DNA of 39,160 bases from Collinsella tanakaei YIT 12063 (GCF_000225705.1 NZ_JH126469.1:236959-276118); one strand, 5' to 3'; shown: positions 28,504-37,607, numbered from the stretch's first letter. The notes: generated by a model not told the origin, from the letters alone. Made by a program: numbers and translations.

Positions 28504-28899
28504 ATGGCTGAGAACACCGTTGTTTACTACGGCACCGGCCGTCGCAAGAACGCCGTGGCCCGTGTCCGCATCGTCCCTGGTACCGGTAAGGTTACCGTCA
28601 ACAAGCGTGATGCCGCTGAGTATTTCGGCCGTCAGCAGCTTCTTGAGGGTGCCCTTGCTCCCTTCAAGGTGACCGATACCGCTGGCGCTTTCGACGTTAT
28701 CGCTCTGTGCGATGGCGGCGGCATCTCCGGTCAGGCTGGCGCTCTGCGCCTCGGCATCGCTCGCGCTCTTCTGAACGCTGGCGACTACCGTGCTGACCTC
28801 AAGCGCGCTGGTTTCCTCACCCGCGATTCTCGCGTGGTCGAGCGCAAGAAGTACGGCCTGAAGAAGGCCCGTCGCGCTCCGCAGTTCTCCAAGCGCTAA
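28504..28899 (+). CDS. rpsI: 30S ribosomal protein S9
   Basis: Small-subunit head protein whose C-terminal tail reaches the P-site tRNA. 131 residues: [21 protein letters not shown] at the start, then [19 protein letters not shown]. The tail is [12 protein letters not shown], ending in the conserved Ser-Lys-Arg. The ribosome-binding site GGAGG lies inside the end of rplM. Terminated by a 13-pair hairpin. Confidence 0.98.
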   Translation: MAENTVVYYGTGRRKNAVARVRIVPGTGKVTVNKRDAAEYFGRQQLLEGALAPFKVTDTAGAFDVIALCDGGGISGQAGALRLGIARALLNAGDYRADLKRAGFLTRDSRVVERKKYGLKKARRAPQFSKR

Positions 28900-28926
28900 T
28901 CTTTCCTTATTGGAAGATACGTATGG

Positions 28927-28963
28927 ACGGGATCTACCGATTTATCGGTGGATCCCGTTTTTT
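28927..28963 (+). terminator. Rho-independent terminator of rplM-rpsI
   Basis: ACGGGATCTACCG (28927-28939) and CGGTGGATCCCGT (28946-28958), 13 pairs with one G-U, then six T. Confidence 0.92.
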
Positions 28964-29143
28964 CTATTTTTGATGCTATTGAGCTGCTTGTGTCGCATAA
29001 GCGGAGATGGGTGGCTTTGGAATGGAATAGCCATCACGCGAACGGTATCAAATAATCGGCGTATGCTATCTCGCACGTTCCCAATGATGTACCATAAATA
29101 TATCTGCCAGTACGGTCTCTGCACGGGTGATCGAGGGAGAAGA

Positions 29144-29641
29144 ATGTTCAGTAGCCTATTCAAGTCATTTGGCCTGTCGGGGCGAAGCATTGTACTGCGT
29201 GCGCCGCTTGAGGGAGATGTCATCCCTCTTTCCGAGGTGAACGATGAGACGTTTGCCGCGGGATACCTTGGTCAAGGTGTTGCCATTAGGCCGACAGGTG
29301 ATCGCGTGATCGCTCCGACCGCCGTCAAAATCGAAGCGATTTTCCCTACTGGTCATGCGGTGGCATTCCGAACCGTAGATGGCTTGGACGTGCTTATACA
29401 CGTTGGTTTGGAAACGTATAACCTCGAGGGCCGTCATTTTAAAGTTCATGCGGCTCCCGGTGATATGGTCACGGCTGGTGAGACGCTCATCGAATTCGAT
29501 CGACAGGCTATTGTCAACGAGGGTTATGATATTACGGTCCCCGTTCTCATCAGGAACGCGGTTGAGTTTGCAAGTATTAAAGGTGATGTGGGAGACCACG
29601 TTACCGAACTTGACCAGCTGATTGTCGCTAAAAGTCGATAG
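29144..29641 (+). CDS. PTS glucose-type IIA component (EIIA-Glc / Crr-like, stand-alone)
   Basis: Passes phosphate from HPr to a sugar-specific IIB domain. 165 residues from ATG 29144 (GGGAG six bases upstream); the frame is open another 78 codons upward, but that part is terminator and leader DNA. The two active-site histidines are His71 (PTGHAVAF) and the phosphorylated His86 (LIHVGLETY), 15 apart as in E. coli Crr (75/90). The GRHFKVHAAPGDMVTAG block follows. It lacks IIB and IIC domains, so it must serve permeases elsewhere. It sits 27 bases before nagB; shared transcription suggests N-acetylglucosamine or glucosamine use. Confidence 0.92.
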   Translation: MFSSLFKSFGLSGRSIVLRAPLEGDVIPLSEVNDETFAAGYLGQGVAIRPTGDRVIAPTAVKIEAIFPTGHAVAFRTVDGLDVLIHVGLETYNLEGRHFKVHAAPGDMVTAGETLIEFDRQAIVNEGYDITVPVLIRNAVEFASIKGDVGDHVTELDQLIVAKSR

Positions 29642-29668
29642 GAAGCCGGTCAAAGAAAGGGGTCACGC

Positions 29669-30400
29669 ATGATCAGGATCGTTCGGGTTCGCGACTATGA
29701 GGATATGAGCCGCCAGGTTGCCAATATCATCTCTGCGCAGATTATTCTCAAGCCTAATTGCGTTCTTGGCCTGGCTACCGGCTCTACTCCCATTGGTGCG
29801 TACCAGCAGCTTGTCGAGTGGTACAAGAAGGGCGACGTTGACTTCTCCCAGGTGAGCAGCTATAACTTGGACGAGTATCGCGGTCTCAACGGTGATGACC
29901 CCCAGAGCTACCGTTATTTCATGAACGAGAACCTGTTCAATCACGTGAACATCAATATCGAGAACACCCATGTGCCCGATGGCTCCAATCCCGATGCTGA
30001 TGCCACTTGCGCCGAGTACGATGCCATGGTTGCGGCTGCGGGCTACCAGGATCTTCAGCTTTTGGGCATTGGCAACAACGGTCACATTGGCTTCAACGAG
30101 CCCGACGATCACTTCTCCTACGGCACTCATTGCGTCGACCTTACCGAGAGCACGATCGAGGCCAACAGCCGCCTTTTCGATAAGATCGAGGATGTCCCGC
30201 GTCAGGCCTATACCATGGGTACCCACACCATCATGAGCGCTCGTGCCATCGTGGTCGCCGCTAACGGTGAGAAGAAGGCCCAGGCCGTTCATGATATGGT
30301 TTATGGACCCATTACCCCCAGCTGCCCCGCTTCCATTCTCCAGCTGCATTCCAACGTTATCCTGGTCGCTGACGAGGCCGCCCTTTCTCTGTGCAAGTAG
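29669..30400 (+). CDS. nagB: Glucosamine-6-phosphate deaminase
   Basis: Converts glucosamine-6-phosphate to fructose-6-phosphate and ammonia, the last step of amino-sugar breakdown. 243 residues, the short bacterial form without the E. coli C-terminal allosteric tail. Phosphate loop LATGSTP; catalytic Asp68 in NLDEYRGL; His139 and Glu144 in GNNGHIGFNEP. The residue matching E. coli Asp141 is Asn137, as in many Gram-positive NagBs. AAAGGGG precedes the ATG. Follows the IIA gene; ends at a strong terminator. Confidence 0.95.
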   Translation: MIRIVRVRDYEDMSRQVANIISAQIILKPNCVLGLATGSTPIGAYQQLVEWYKKGDVDFSQVSSYNLDEYRGLNGDDPQSYRYFMNENLFNHVNINIENTHVPDGSNPDADATCAEYDAMVAAAGYQDLQLLGIGNNGHIGFNEPDDHFSYGTHCVDLTESTIEANSRLFDKIEDVPRQAYTMGTHTIMSARAIVVAANGEKKAQAVHDMVYGPITPSCPASILQLHSNVILVADEAALSLCK

Positions 30401-30459
30401 GTCCTCTAGTCGCATAGCGTCTGGGTTGAGCTTGTTTTCACGACCTTCATAAAGACCAT

Positions 30460-30498
30460 GAAGCGTCCTCACCGTTTCGGTGGGGGCGCTTCTTTTTT
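30460..30498 (+). terminator. Rho-independent terminator of IIA-nagB
   Basis: GAAGCGTCCTCACCG (30460-30474) pairs with CGGTGGGGGCGCTTC (30478-30492), 15 pairs with two G-U, triloop TTT, then six T. Confidence 0.92.
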
Positions 30499-30538
30499 CA
30501 CCATACATGGGAAATGTCGGGTCGATATTACCGTTTTA

Positions 30539-30834
30539 TTGACAAAAACATCGCGCCTTTGAAAATTAAGCATCTTGCGGTCGCGGTGAATGGGAAAAAA
30601 GATGCAAGCGGAATATCAAAATCGAAACAATATAAGCGTAAAGCACTAACATTTACTGATGGTATGGCAGGAAATGGTGCACGTATCGCGCGGAGGGGGC
30701 GCTGTGCGGCATGCGGGGTTCTTACAAAGATAGCTCTCGAATCTTACTGTCTATTGAAAGTGAGAAATTTCCAAACGCGGCTGACGCGCGCTGGGCCATA
30801 CCCTTACATCAAGGAGCGCATGGAGGGAGATAAA
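30539..30834 (+). promoter_or_regulatory. Promoter and long AT-rich leader of the STAND/SARP regulator
   Basis: A consensus TTGACA -35 (30539-30544) is followed after 17 bases by AAAATT (30562-30567), a weak -10. The next 267 bases are AT-rich at first and carry an open frame continuous with the regulator, but its codon use is poor and it lacks family similarity, so I treat it as leader. No hairpin stands out. Confidence 0.4.
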
Positions 30835-33800
30835 ATGGGAACCAGCGCAGAGACGGTCGGGGATTCAGTGCAGACGGTTGACGAGCAAGCAATTCAAGTT
30901 CAATCAGCGCATAAGGCAGATGCGGGGCTGCCTCAACAAAAAAGGGTGGCTATGGTACCGCGCGAACAGCTTATGAGGTCCATTTCCGCCATGGGTCGAG
31001 ACGCGGGGATTGTGTTGGTGCAGGCTCCTGCTGGATTTGGAAAAACGTCGCTGCTATTGCTGTATAGCGCTTGGGTCAAAGAAGATCCTCAACGTGGACA
31101 GGCGCGGCTTATCGATGCGTCGCGCCGCGAGATCAAAGGCGTAATCGAGTTCTTGGACGATGCGGCTCACGAATCAATTGCCGCGGTCCGACCGTTGCTG
31201 GGTTTGGACAACGTGTCGGTGAAGAACAAGGACGAGGCGCAAGAGCTTGCTTCGGCAGTGCGAGCTTGCCGTGAAGCGGGGTGTGAAATCGTGCTTGTTT
31301 GCGAGCCTGGCCAGGCCGAGCTGGTTACCGCTTTGGGCGACTCCGCCAAGGTGGGGGCAAGGCAGCTGTGTGTGCAGCCGCAGGAATATGCGACGTGGAT
31401 AAAGACGCTGATGATCGATAGCACGCTCGATGCTTATCGCCTGACGGCTGGAATACCGTCGCTGGTCTCCGCCCTTCAGACGATCGCGGGAGAAAAAAGA
31501 TCTTCTGAACTGCTCGAGCGTGAAGTGGAGCGGGTTGTGGGTTCCGTATTGAAGGCTTTGAGCGGCAGGAGAGATTCCCTGTACCAGACGATATGCCTGC
31601 TGTTGCTTTTGGGGTCTGGGTCATTGCGCGAGATTCGACGCGGGGGATGCCGCGTTCAATCGCGCCAAATGCAGCGGCTTATGCATGACTATCCGATTGT
31701 GGTATATGCGCCGGATACAGAAGAGTTCAGCTGCCTTGGAGAGCGTGATGCGGCTTTGGGCAGGTTGCGAGCGGCGATCGCGCGTCGACATCCAGAGTAT
31801 GTTGAGAGGGCGGTTCGCATTCTTTTGCGCGTGGATCGCGTGGACGATGCCGTGCGGCTTATGGAGTCATTTATGGATGTCGCTCGGCGCGTGGAAGCTA
31901 TTGCCAGCAGGCCGATGGCGTTCGCATTCGCGGGACATGCCTCGTTTGTGCGCTCGGCTATGGTGGAGGCTGGTGAGGAAGCGTGTTGTCGCGCCGGCTT
32001 GGGGCTCGTGCTCGCCAGTTGGGCATGCGCGCTCATAACCGGGGAATATCGTACGGCGAGAAATGCGGCGGATCGATTAGCGCGCGAGGCGATGAGAATC
32101 AGTCGAGAGGTCGATGCGGATGAATGGGATAGGGCACTCGCATTCAACGAATACTGGGGTGGGGGAGCAGGCACGGCATTACCGGTTTTATCAAAAGAGA
32201 TGCAAAAGCGTGCGACATACGGTGCTGCCGTGCAGCTACGTCGCGCTCGTCATATTACGCGGTCGCTGATAGAACGGGGACGAGTGCCCGTTGGCGAGCA
32301 TCGGGAACATGAGGCAACGTGTCCAAATGCACTTGACGTCCCATCGATGCTGCTGGAGATGGCATTCGATCTGGGCCAGATAATGTGTGACGGGCCGAGC
32401 GTTCAAGGTGAAGTCGATGCCCGCTTGCAGGATGAGATAGCAAGGGCGAGCGAAAAGAGATTGGAGGCGGTGGTAAACCGTCTTCGCGCCGTTGCGGCGA
32501 TGGGGCGCCTTATGGCAGGTAGACCGGTGGTAGATGAGCGCGCGTTTGTAGATGCGGAGAGAACGTCGCTGCGCGAGTCGGACCATACGGCACAGCTGTT
32601 TTGCACCGTGGCACAGGGTTGGATGGACTTCTCTATGGGGCAGCAACTCAATGCGAGTTTTAGAGCCCAGCAAGCGGGCAAGACCGCTCCAGATGACCTT
32701 GCGTTTGTGCGCGCCTGGGCCAAGCTGCTTGAATGCGCCACACGTTTGCGGTCCACATCGAGGATGATCATTTCCCAAGAAGCAGACTTGCTCGACTTAT
32801 CCGCAGAGACGGACGATGCCGCGGATGCATGGACTACGACGCTGCTGCTATCTGCCGCGCACCATGATGCCGAGCTTTCAGCTTGGTTCTCCATGCATCG
32901 CGACATATTGCTGGCGAAATGGTTGAGGCCGCAGGTTAGATTGGCTATGTTTCATCTGGGCGAGATGTCCGCCGCGGTGCGGCGGCTTGTGCCTCCCTCT
33001 ATGGTGGATAAGTTTCAGCTGGGAGATGCCGCGGTGCGCAATGCCGAGCTTGAAGTGCTGGATGCCGTGCTGGAGCCCCAGATAGGTCAGATTTCTATCA
33101 GGCTCTTTGGCGGGCTCAGGGTGGAGCGAAACGGCCATGTGTTGACGGGGCATGATTGGAAGCGCAAGCGGGCGAGCGTGCTGGCGGCACGTTTGGCGCT
33201 GGTGCTGGGATCGTATATCGGTAGGGGTCAGCTCATAGATGAAATGTGGCCCAACTCAACATACAAGCGCGCCCGCCAGAATCTCTACGGGGCGATCACG
33301 GCCTTGATTCAAGCGCTGGGACAACAGCAAGATGGCGTCCAATACGTAATCAAGCAGGGTAAAAGCATCGGTCTCAATGCGGAATTCGTAACAACGGACC
33401 TCATGCAGTTCGACATACTGGCACGCCAGGTTCTTCTCAAGCGCACGGGTATGACCAACAGACAACTTATCGATGCGTGCCTCAAAATGGAGCAGATCTA
33501 CACCGGTGCGCTATACGTTCCGGACTCCGGTGATGTCACCTGTTTTGTCAGGCTGAGGCGCTCCTACCAATCTAAATTTATCGACTGCATGGTGCGCGGT
33601 ATTGATTTGTCGATAGAGGAGAACGATTTGCCATCGGCAACGTGGCTTGTGGAGGCTGCCCTTAAACACGAGCCAACGCGCGAGGACGTGGTGCGGCACG
33701 CTATGACGGTTTACAACCTCAACGGCAGGAAGCGCGAGGTGGTCGAACTGTATGGCAGCCACCTGTATTACCTTCATCACGAGCTGCATATGGAGCCCGA

Positions 33801-33864
33801 AGACGAGACGCGCCTCCTGTATGAGAACATCATGGGTGAGAAGAGGGTGAACGAGTTGCTCTAG
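30835..33864 (+). CDS. Large STAND-ATPase regulator with C-terminal SARP-type DNA-binding and BTAD domains
   Basis: 1009 residues from ATG 30835 (GGAGGGAG five bases upstream); ATG 30820 with AAGGAG is also possible. N-terminal MalT-like NTPase: Walker A QAPAGFGKTS (about 63-72), a Walker-B-like RPLLGLDNV and a later IVLVCEPG strand. The middle, about 300-740, is helical and repeat-like, resembling the TPR/sensor part of MalT and AfsR proteins. An OmpR-type winged helix at about 750-835 (ISIRLFGGLRVERNGH; KRKRASVLAARLALV; LIDEMWP) leads into a bacterial transcriptional activator domain to the end. Domain order is the reverse of AfsR/SARP proteins. Signal and target are unknown. Its stop overlaps the yhbY stop. 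Confidence 0.82.
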   Translation: MGTSAETVGDSVQTVDEQAIQVQSAHKADAGLPQQKRVAMVPREQLMRSISAMGRDAGIVLVQAPAGFGKTSLLLLYSAWVKEDPQRGQARLIDASRREIKGVIEFLDDAAHESIAAVRPLLGLDNVSVKNKDEAQELASAVRACREAGCEIVLVCEPGQAELVTALGDSAKVGARQLCVQPQEYATWIKTLMIDSTLDAYRLTAGIPSLVSALQTIAGEKRSSELLEREVERVVGSVLKALSGRRDSLYQTICLLLLLGSGSLREIRRGGCRVQSRQMQRLMHDYPIVVYAPDTEEFSCLGERDAALGRLRAAIARRHPEYVERAVRILLRVDRVDDAVRLMESFMDVARRVEAIASRPMAFAFAGHASFVRSAMVEAGEEACCRAGLGLVLASWACALITGEYRTARNAADRLAREAMRISREVDADEWDRALAFNEYWGGGAGTALPVLSKEMQKRATYGAAVQLRRARHITRSLIERGRVPVGEHREHEATCPNALDVPSMLLEMAFDLGQIMCDGPSVQGEVDARLQDEIARASEKRLEAVVNRLRAVAAMGRLMAGRPVVDERAFVDAERTSLRESDHTAQLFCTVAQGWMDFSMGQQLNASFRAQQAGKTAPDDLAFVRAWAKLLECATRLRSTSRMIISQEADLLDLSAETDDAADAWTTTLLLSAAHHDAELSAWFSMHRDILLAKWLRPQVRLAMFHLGEMSAAVRRLVPPSMVDKFQLGDAAVRNAELEVLDAVLEPQIGQISIRLFGGLRVERNGHVLTGHDWKRKRASVLAARLALVLGSYIGRGQLIDEMWPNSTYKRARQNLYGAITALIQALGQQQDGVQYVIKQGKSIGLNAEFVTTDLMQFDILARQVLLKRTGMTNRQLIDACLKMEQIYTGALYVPDSGDVTCFVRLRRSYQSKFIDCMVRGIDLSIEENDLPSATWLVEAALKHEPTREDVVRHAMTVYNLNGRKREVVELYGSHLYYLHHELHMEPEDETRLLYENIMGEKRVNELL

Positions 33865-34160
33865 ACCAGCTTGATCTTCTCGATATCATCGCGGCTGCTC
33901 TCGCGGTACAGCGAGAAGCGATGGCCAATGACTTGGACCACATCGGCGTTGGTGCGCTCGGCGAGCATATCGGCGGCCTCACGGGCTTCAAGGTCGCTGC
34001 CGTCCTGCACCGCGCACTTGATGAGCTCGCGGTTTTCAAGAGCGGCCTCGGTCTCCTTGACTAGAGCGTCGGTGATGTCGAATTTGCCAATATGGATGAT
34101 GGGATTGAGGTGATGGGCGAGGCTGCGGAGCTGACGAACCTGCTTGCCGGTAAGTGCCAT
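33861..34160 (-). CDS. yhbY: RNA-binding protein YhbY (CRS1-YhbY domain), ribosome assembly factor
   Basis: 99-residue single-domain RNA-binding protein associated with pre-50S particles. Conserved features: LTGKQVRQLRSLAHHLNPI, IGKFDITDALVKETEAALE, then RELIKC and the late VIGHRFSLYR strand. The usual Gly after the first Lys block is present (HIGK). It ends in the same CTAG as the convergent regulator gene (33861-33864). The ribosome-binding site is weak. In other bacteria it often neighbours obgE or nadD, which are not seen here. Confidence 0.92.
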   Translation of the reverse strand: MALTGKQVRQLRSLAHHLNPIIHIGKFDITDALVKETEAALENRELIKCAVQDGSDLEAREAADMLAERTNADVVQVIGHRFSLYRESSRDDIEKIKLV

Positions 34161-34248
34161 GTGGATCTGCTCGCTTTCTGAGCTGGTGGTTGATGCTGGA
34201 ATACCACATTATCGCAGCATGAAAGGGCAAAAGGGCGAGGTGGTTGAG

Positions 34249-34277
34249 TTCGCAAAGAAATCGCAAGCATATATAGT
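34249..34277 (+). promoter_or_regulatory. nrdJ promoter
   Basis: TTCGCA (34249-34254), 17 bases, TATAGT (34272-34277), giving a start near 34284. A 10-bp palindrome, CAACATGTTG (34299-34308), lies about 15 bases downstream of that start and could be an operator. The -35 hexamer is the same as at luxS. Confidence 0.55.
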
Positions 34278-34314
34278 GGTGGAATTAAGTAATTAACACA
34301 ACATGTTGATACCG

Positions 34315-34417
34315 CGGTCGCGCACCGTTTGTATTGCCGCGCGCGACCGTTCACCCGTCGGCCATTGTCCCTGTGCCCTCGATTGGGTACACAAGCCCTT
34401 ACCGGCCTTACACGGGT
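34315..34417 (+). other. Structured leader RNA of nrdJ
   Basis: Two folds in the roughly 165-base leader. Stem A: CGGTCGCGC (34315-34323) with GCGCGACCG (34341-34349), nine perfect pairs. Domain B is nested: ACCCGT/ACGGGT (34353-34358, 34412-34417), then GGCC/GGCC (34360-34363, 34404-34407), then TGTGCCC/GGGTACA (34372-34378, 34385-34391). It ends 34 bases before the start codon. The conserved B12-box of the cobalamin riboswitch is not present. Confidence 0.5.
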
Positions 34418-34451
34418 CGCGATTACGGGAGAATGAGGGTTGGGTGAGATC

Positions 34452-37400
34452 ATGGCTACCACTATGGATGAGTTGATCACGCGACGTTTTACCGGTGCGC
34501 TCAACGACCCCGCCTATGCGGGTAAAACTGTGTACGACTTGTTCGAATGGTCCAAGCGCGACGTGCACCTCACGGATTACAAAACGGGCCGCGTGCTGTG
34601 CGATATGCAAGACCTGGAGTTTCCCTCGTCCTATTCTCAAAACGCGGTCGACATCATTGCTTCAAAGTATTTCCGCCGCGCCGGCGTCCCGGTGACCGGG
34701 CATGAGGTGTCTATGCGGCAGGTCGCCCATCGCATGGTCGATTTCTGGGTTGCCGCGTTGGTGGACGAGGGCATGGTCAAGGAGGGCGAGCAGGCGCAGA
34801 TAGTCTATGACGAGCTTGTTTACATGATCTTGGATCAGCGGTTCGCCCCAAATTCTCCCCAGTGGTTCAACACGGGCCTCAAGCGCGCCTACGGTATCGC
34901 GGGTGAGTCGCAAGGTATGTATTACGTGGACGAGGATTCGGGCGAAGTGGTCGAATCTCTCGATAACTATAGCCGTACGCAGGCAAGCGCATGCTTCATT
35001 CTCTCCATACAGGATAAGCTGCTGGGCGAGCACTCGATCTCAGAAGAATACGTGACGGAGACCAAGCTCTTCCGTGGCGGTTCGGGTACTGGGTCAAACT
35101 TCTCCGCGCTTCGAGGGGAGGGGGAGCGCCTTTCGGGCGGCGGCGTATCCAGCGGAGTCATGAGCTTTCTACGTGGATTCGACCGCAATGCGGATGCAAT
35201 CAAAAGCGGAGGCACCACGCGCCGTGCCGCCAAGATGGTCTGCCTGGATATTGACCATCCGGACGTGGAGAGCTTCATAACCTGGAAGGCCCGTGAGGAG
35301 GATAAGGCGCTGGCCCTCATCAAAATGGGGTACGACGGCGACATCAACGGCGAGGCGTATTCCACGGTCTCCGGTCAAAACTCTAATAACTCCCTGCGCA
35401 TCGATAACGCGTTTATGCAGAAGGTCGCCCTGCTCGATCAAGATCCAGAGGCAACGTACCAGCTTAAGGGTCGCGTGGACCGTTCGGCGGACCGCGAGGT
35501 CTCGGTGGCGCATATCTGGGATGTGTTCAACCAGTCGGCATGGCGTTGCGCCGATCCCGCTCCGCAGTTCGATGACACGTTTAACGATTGGCACACCTGC
35601 CCTGCGGGCGAGGACGGTGTTGTGGGCGCTGCGTATAACCGGCTCAACTCCACCAACCCTTGTGGCGAGTACGCATTTTTGGACGATTCCAGCTGCAATC
35701 TGGGCTCCATCAACGTCTACCGTTTTTATGACCTGGCCACGGGGGCGTTCGATATCGATGGGTTTGTGCATGCGGTCAACATGGCTCAGCTAGCGCTCGA
35801 GGCTTCTATTGCCTGGGGCCAGTTCCCCACGCGGGATATCGCCCGTAAAACCTATCGATTCCGCGCAACCGGTTTGGGTATCTCAAATTTGGCGAGCTTG
35901 CTTATGGCCAAGGGTTTGCCCTATGATTCGCCGCGCGCCCGGGCCCTCTCCGCCGCCCTTGTTGGCGTTATGACCGGGCAAAGCTACACGGCCTCCGCGA
36001 TAATGGCCCGTACTACGGAGCCCTTTGTATGCTATGAGATTAACAAGCGCCATATGGCACGCGTCATCCGAAACCATGCCCGCGTCGCGGGCGCGCGCGA
36101 CGACGCCTTCGAGGGGCTCGGTATAGAGCCCGCGCGCATCGATTTCGACCTCCTTCTTGATATGGGTGAGGACTATCTTGCGAACAAACTGGTAGAGAGT
36201 TGGACCTATGCCGAGGAACTGGGCGGGCGCTACGGCTATCGCAATGCGCAGGTGAGCGTGTTGGCTCCTACGGGCACCATCAGCTTCGCCATGGATTGCG
36301 CCGCAACGTCGATAGAGCCGTTCTTCAGCCACATGGCGTACAAGAAGCTTTTTGGCGGCGGGTTCATGACCATCGCCAATCCAGTGATCGCAGACGCCCT
36401 CGCGCGTTTGGGGTACACGTCCGCGCAAGTGGACGATATTTTGTCATACGTGCAAGCGCTCGATGAGGCGGGCATGGTCAAGGATGGAAAGGTCGAGGGA
36501 GCGCCCCATCTCAAGCCCGAGCACCTGCCCATTTTTGATACCGCCAACGTGTGCGGCACGGGGACGCGGTTCATCGCGCCGCAGGGACACGTGCTGATGG
36601 TCGCCGCCCTTACCCCACTGGTTTCCGGCGCCATATCAAAGACGGTGAACCTGCCGGCTTCCGCTACGGTGCAAGACTTCAAAGACGTAGTCATGCTGGC
36701 GTGGCAGACGGGATGCAAGGGTATCACCCTGTATCGAGATGGCTCCAAAAACGCCCAGCCGCTCAACACCAGGCTTGAAGACCAAGGGGCGGGCAAGTTG
36801 GAGGACCTTGGCTATCAGGCGCTGTTACAGCACGCGCGCGAAGCAACCGCCGAGCTTGAGGAGCTCCGCTCTCAAGGGCAGAGCCGGGCGCACCGCACGC
36901 GCGTGGTGGGCATACGCTCCGGTCGCACGCATCTGGCCCAAGTGGACGGCGTCAAGATCTACACCACGGTGAATCGCGACGCGGCGGGAAAGATATCCGA
37001 GGTGTTCGTCACCACGGACCGCGAGGGCACCACCATCATGGGGCTGCTCAACTCGCTATCGAAAACCATTTCGGTGATGCTGCAGTATGACATTCCGCCG
37101 CAGAGCATCTCCAAGATGTTGCGTGGCCAGAAATACGAGCCATATGGTTTTGTCCAGAGTCATCCCAACATCAAGTACGTAACGTCCATCTCCGACCTCA
37201 TCTCAAAGATCATCGATATCGAGTTGGGTGACTACACGCGCGTTCAAGTTAAGCCGGCGGGCGTCTGCGTGCCCGCGGGGTTAAGCGAGGAGGACGAGGT
37301 CGCCACCGTTGCTACGGCGAGTGCGGCATCTGGTGCAGAGGATGAGCTGGAGCCGGTGGTGACGCCCGAGGCCATGGAGCATCTGCGCGAGGAGAAAGAG

Positions 37401-37607
37401 GACGAGCTGCGCGAAGAGGTGGGCTCGGTCGATATGGGCGATTTTTACACCTCTGCCTTTGTGAACGAACGGGCGCGCGAGGCGGCCCAGCATGGCGAGC
37501 GGCTCTATGACGACAGCAGCTGTCCTATGTGCGGCAGCTCGCGCATGGTGCAAAACGGCACGTGCAAGGTGTGCCTTGATTGCGGTACCACAACGGGCTG
37601 CAGCTGA
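34452..37607 (+). CDS. nrdJ: Adenosylcobalamin-dependent class II ribonucleotide reductase
   Basis: Makes deoxynucleotides with a cobalamin-derived radical, independent of oxygen. 1051 residues from ATG 34452 (GGGTGAG just upstream; TTG 34440 also in frame). The catalytic Cys404 and Glu406 lie in NSTNPCGEYAF. Other class II marks: FAPNSPQWFN, FRGGSGTGSNFSALRG, and APTGTISFAMDCAATSIEP. After the barrel come a TSCPD-like region (THLAQVDGVKIYTTVN) and a C-terminal zinc-finger tail with CPMCGSS and CKVCLDCGTTTGCS, whose last cysteines re-reduce the active site. The large size matches the NrdJ form of anaerobes. It works alone, with no beta subunit. Confidence 0.95.
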   Translation: MATTMDELITRRFTGALNDPAYAGKTVYDLFEWSKRDVHLTDYKTGRVLCDMQDLEFPSSYSQNAVDIIASKYFRRAGVPVTGHEVSMRQVAHRMVDFWVAALVDEGMVKEGEQAQIVYDELVYMILDQRFAPNSPQWFNTGLKRAYGIAGESQGMYYVDEDSGEVVESLDNYSRTQASACFILSIQDKLLGEHSISEEYVTETKLFRGGSGTGSNFSALRGEGERLSGGGVSSGVMSFLRGFDRNADAIKSGGTTRRAAKMVCLDIDHPDVESFITWKAREEDKALALIKMGYDGDINGEAYSTVSGQNSNNSLRIDNAFMQKVALLDQDPEATYQLKGRVDRSADREVSVAHIWDVFNQSAWRCADPAPQFDDTFNDWHTCPAGEDGVVGAAYNRLNSTNPCGEYAFLDDSSCNLGSINVYRFYDLATGAFDIDGFVHAVNMAQLALEASIAWGQFPTRDIARKTYRFRATGLGISNLASLLMAKGLPYDSPRARALSAALVGVMTGQSYTASAIMARTTEPFVCYEINKRHMARVIRNHARVAGARDDAFEGLGIEPARIDFDLLLDMGEDYLANKLVESWTYAEELGGRYGYRNAQVSVLAPTGTISFAMDCAATSIEPFFSHMAYKKLFGGGFMTIANPVIADALARLGYTSAQVDDILSYVQALDEAGMVKDGKVEGAPHLKPEHLPIFDTANVCGTGTRFIAPQGHVLMVAALTPLVSGAISKTVNLPASATVQDFKDVVMLAWQTGCKGITLYRDGSKNAQPLNTRLEDQGAGKLEDLGYQALLQHAREATAELEELRSQGQSRAHRTRVVGIRSGRTHLAQVDGVKIYTTVNRDAAGKISEVFVTTDREGTTIMGLLNSLSKTISVMLQYDIPPQSISKMLRGQKYEPYGFVQSHPNIKYVTSISDLISKIIDIELGDYTRVQVKPAGVCVPAGLSEEDEVATVATASAASGAEDELEPVVTPEAMEHLREEKEDELREEVGSVDMGDFYTSAFVNERAREAAQHGERLYDDSSCPMCGSSRMVQNGTCKVCLDCGTTTGCS

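Noticed and set aside
28910-29143. 78-residue N-terminal extension of the IIA protein
   Set aside because: It overlaps the rpsI terminator and lies before a well-placed ribosome-binding site for ATG 29144.
34296-34311. NrdR box at the nrdJ start
   Set aside because: ACACAACATGTTGATA matches the consensus only partly and has no second box at the required spacing; only the 10-bp palindrome is noted.
34284-34451. Cobalamin riboswitch upstream of nrdJ
   Set aside because: Expected because the enzyme uses adenosylcobalamin, but the conserved B12-box (GCCACTG / AGYCAGGAGACCTGCC type) is absent and the leader is too short for the usual fold.
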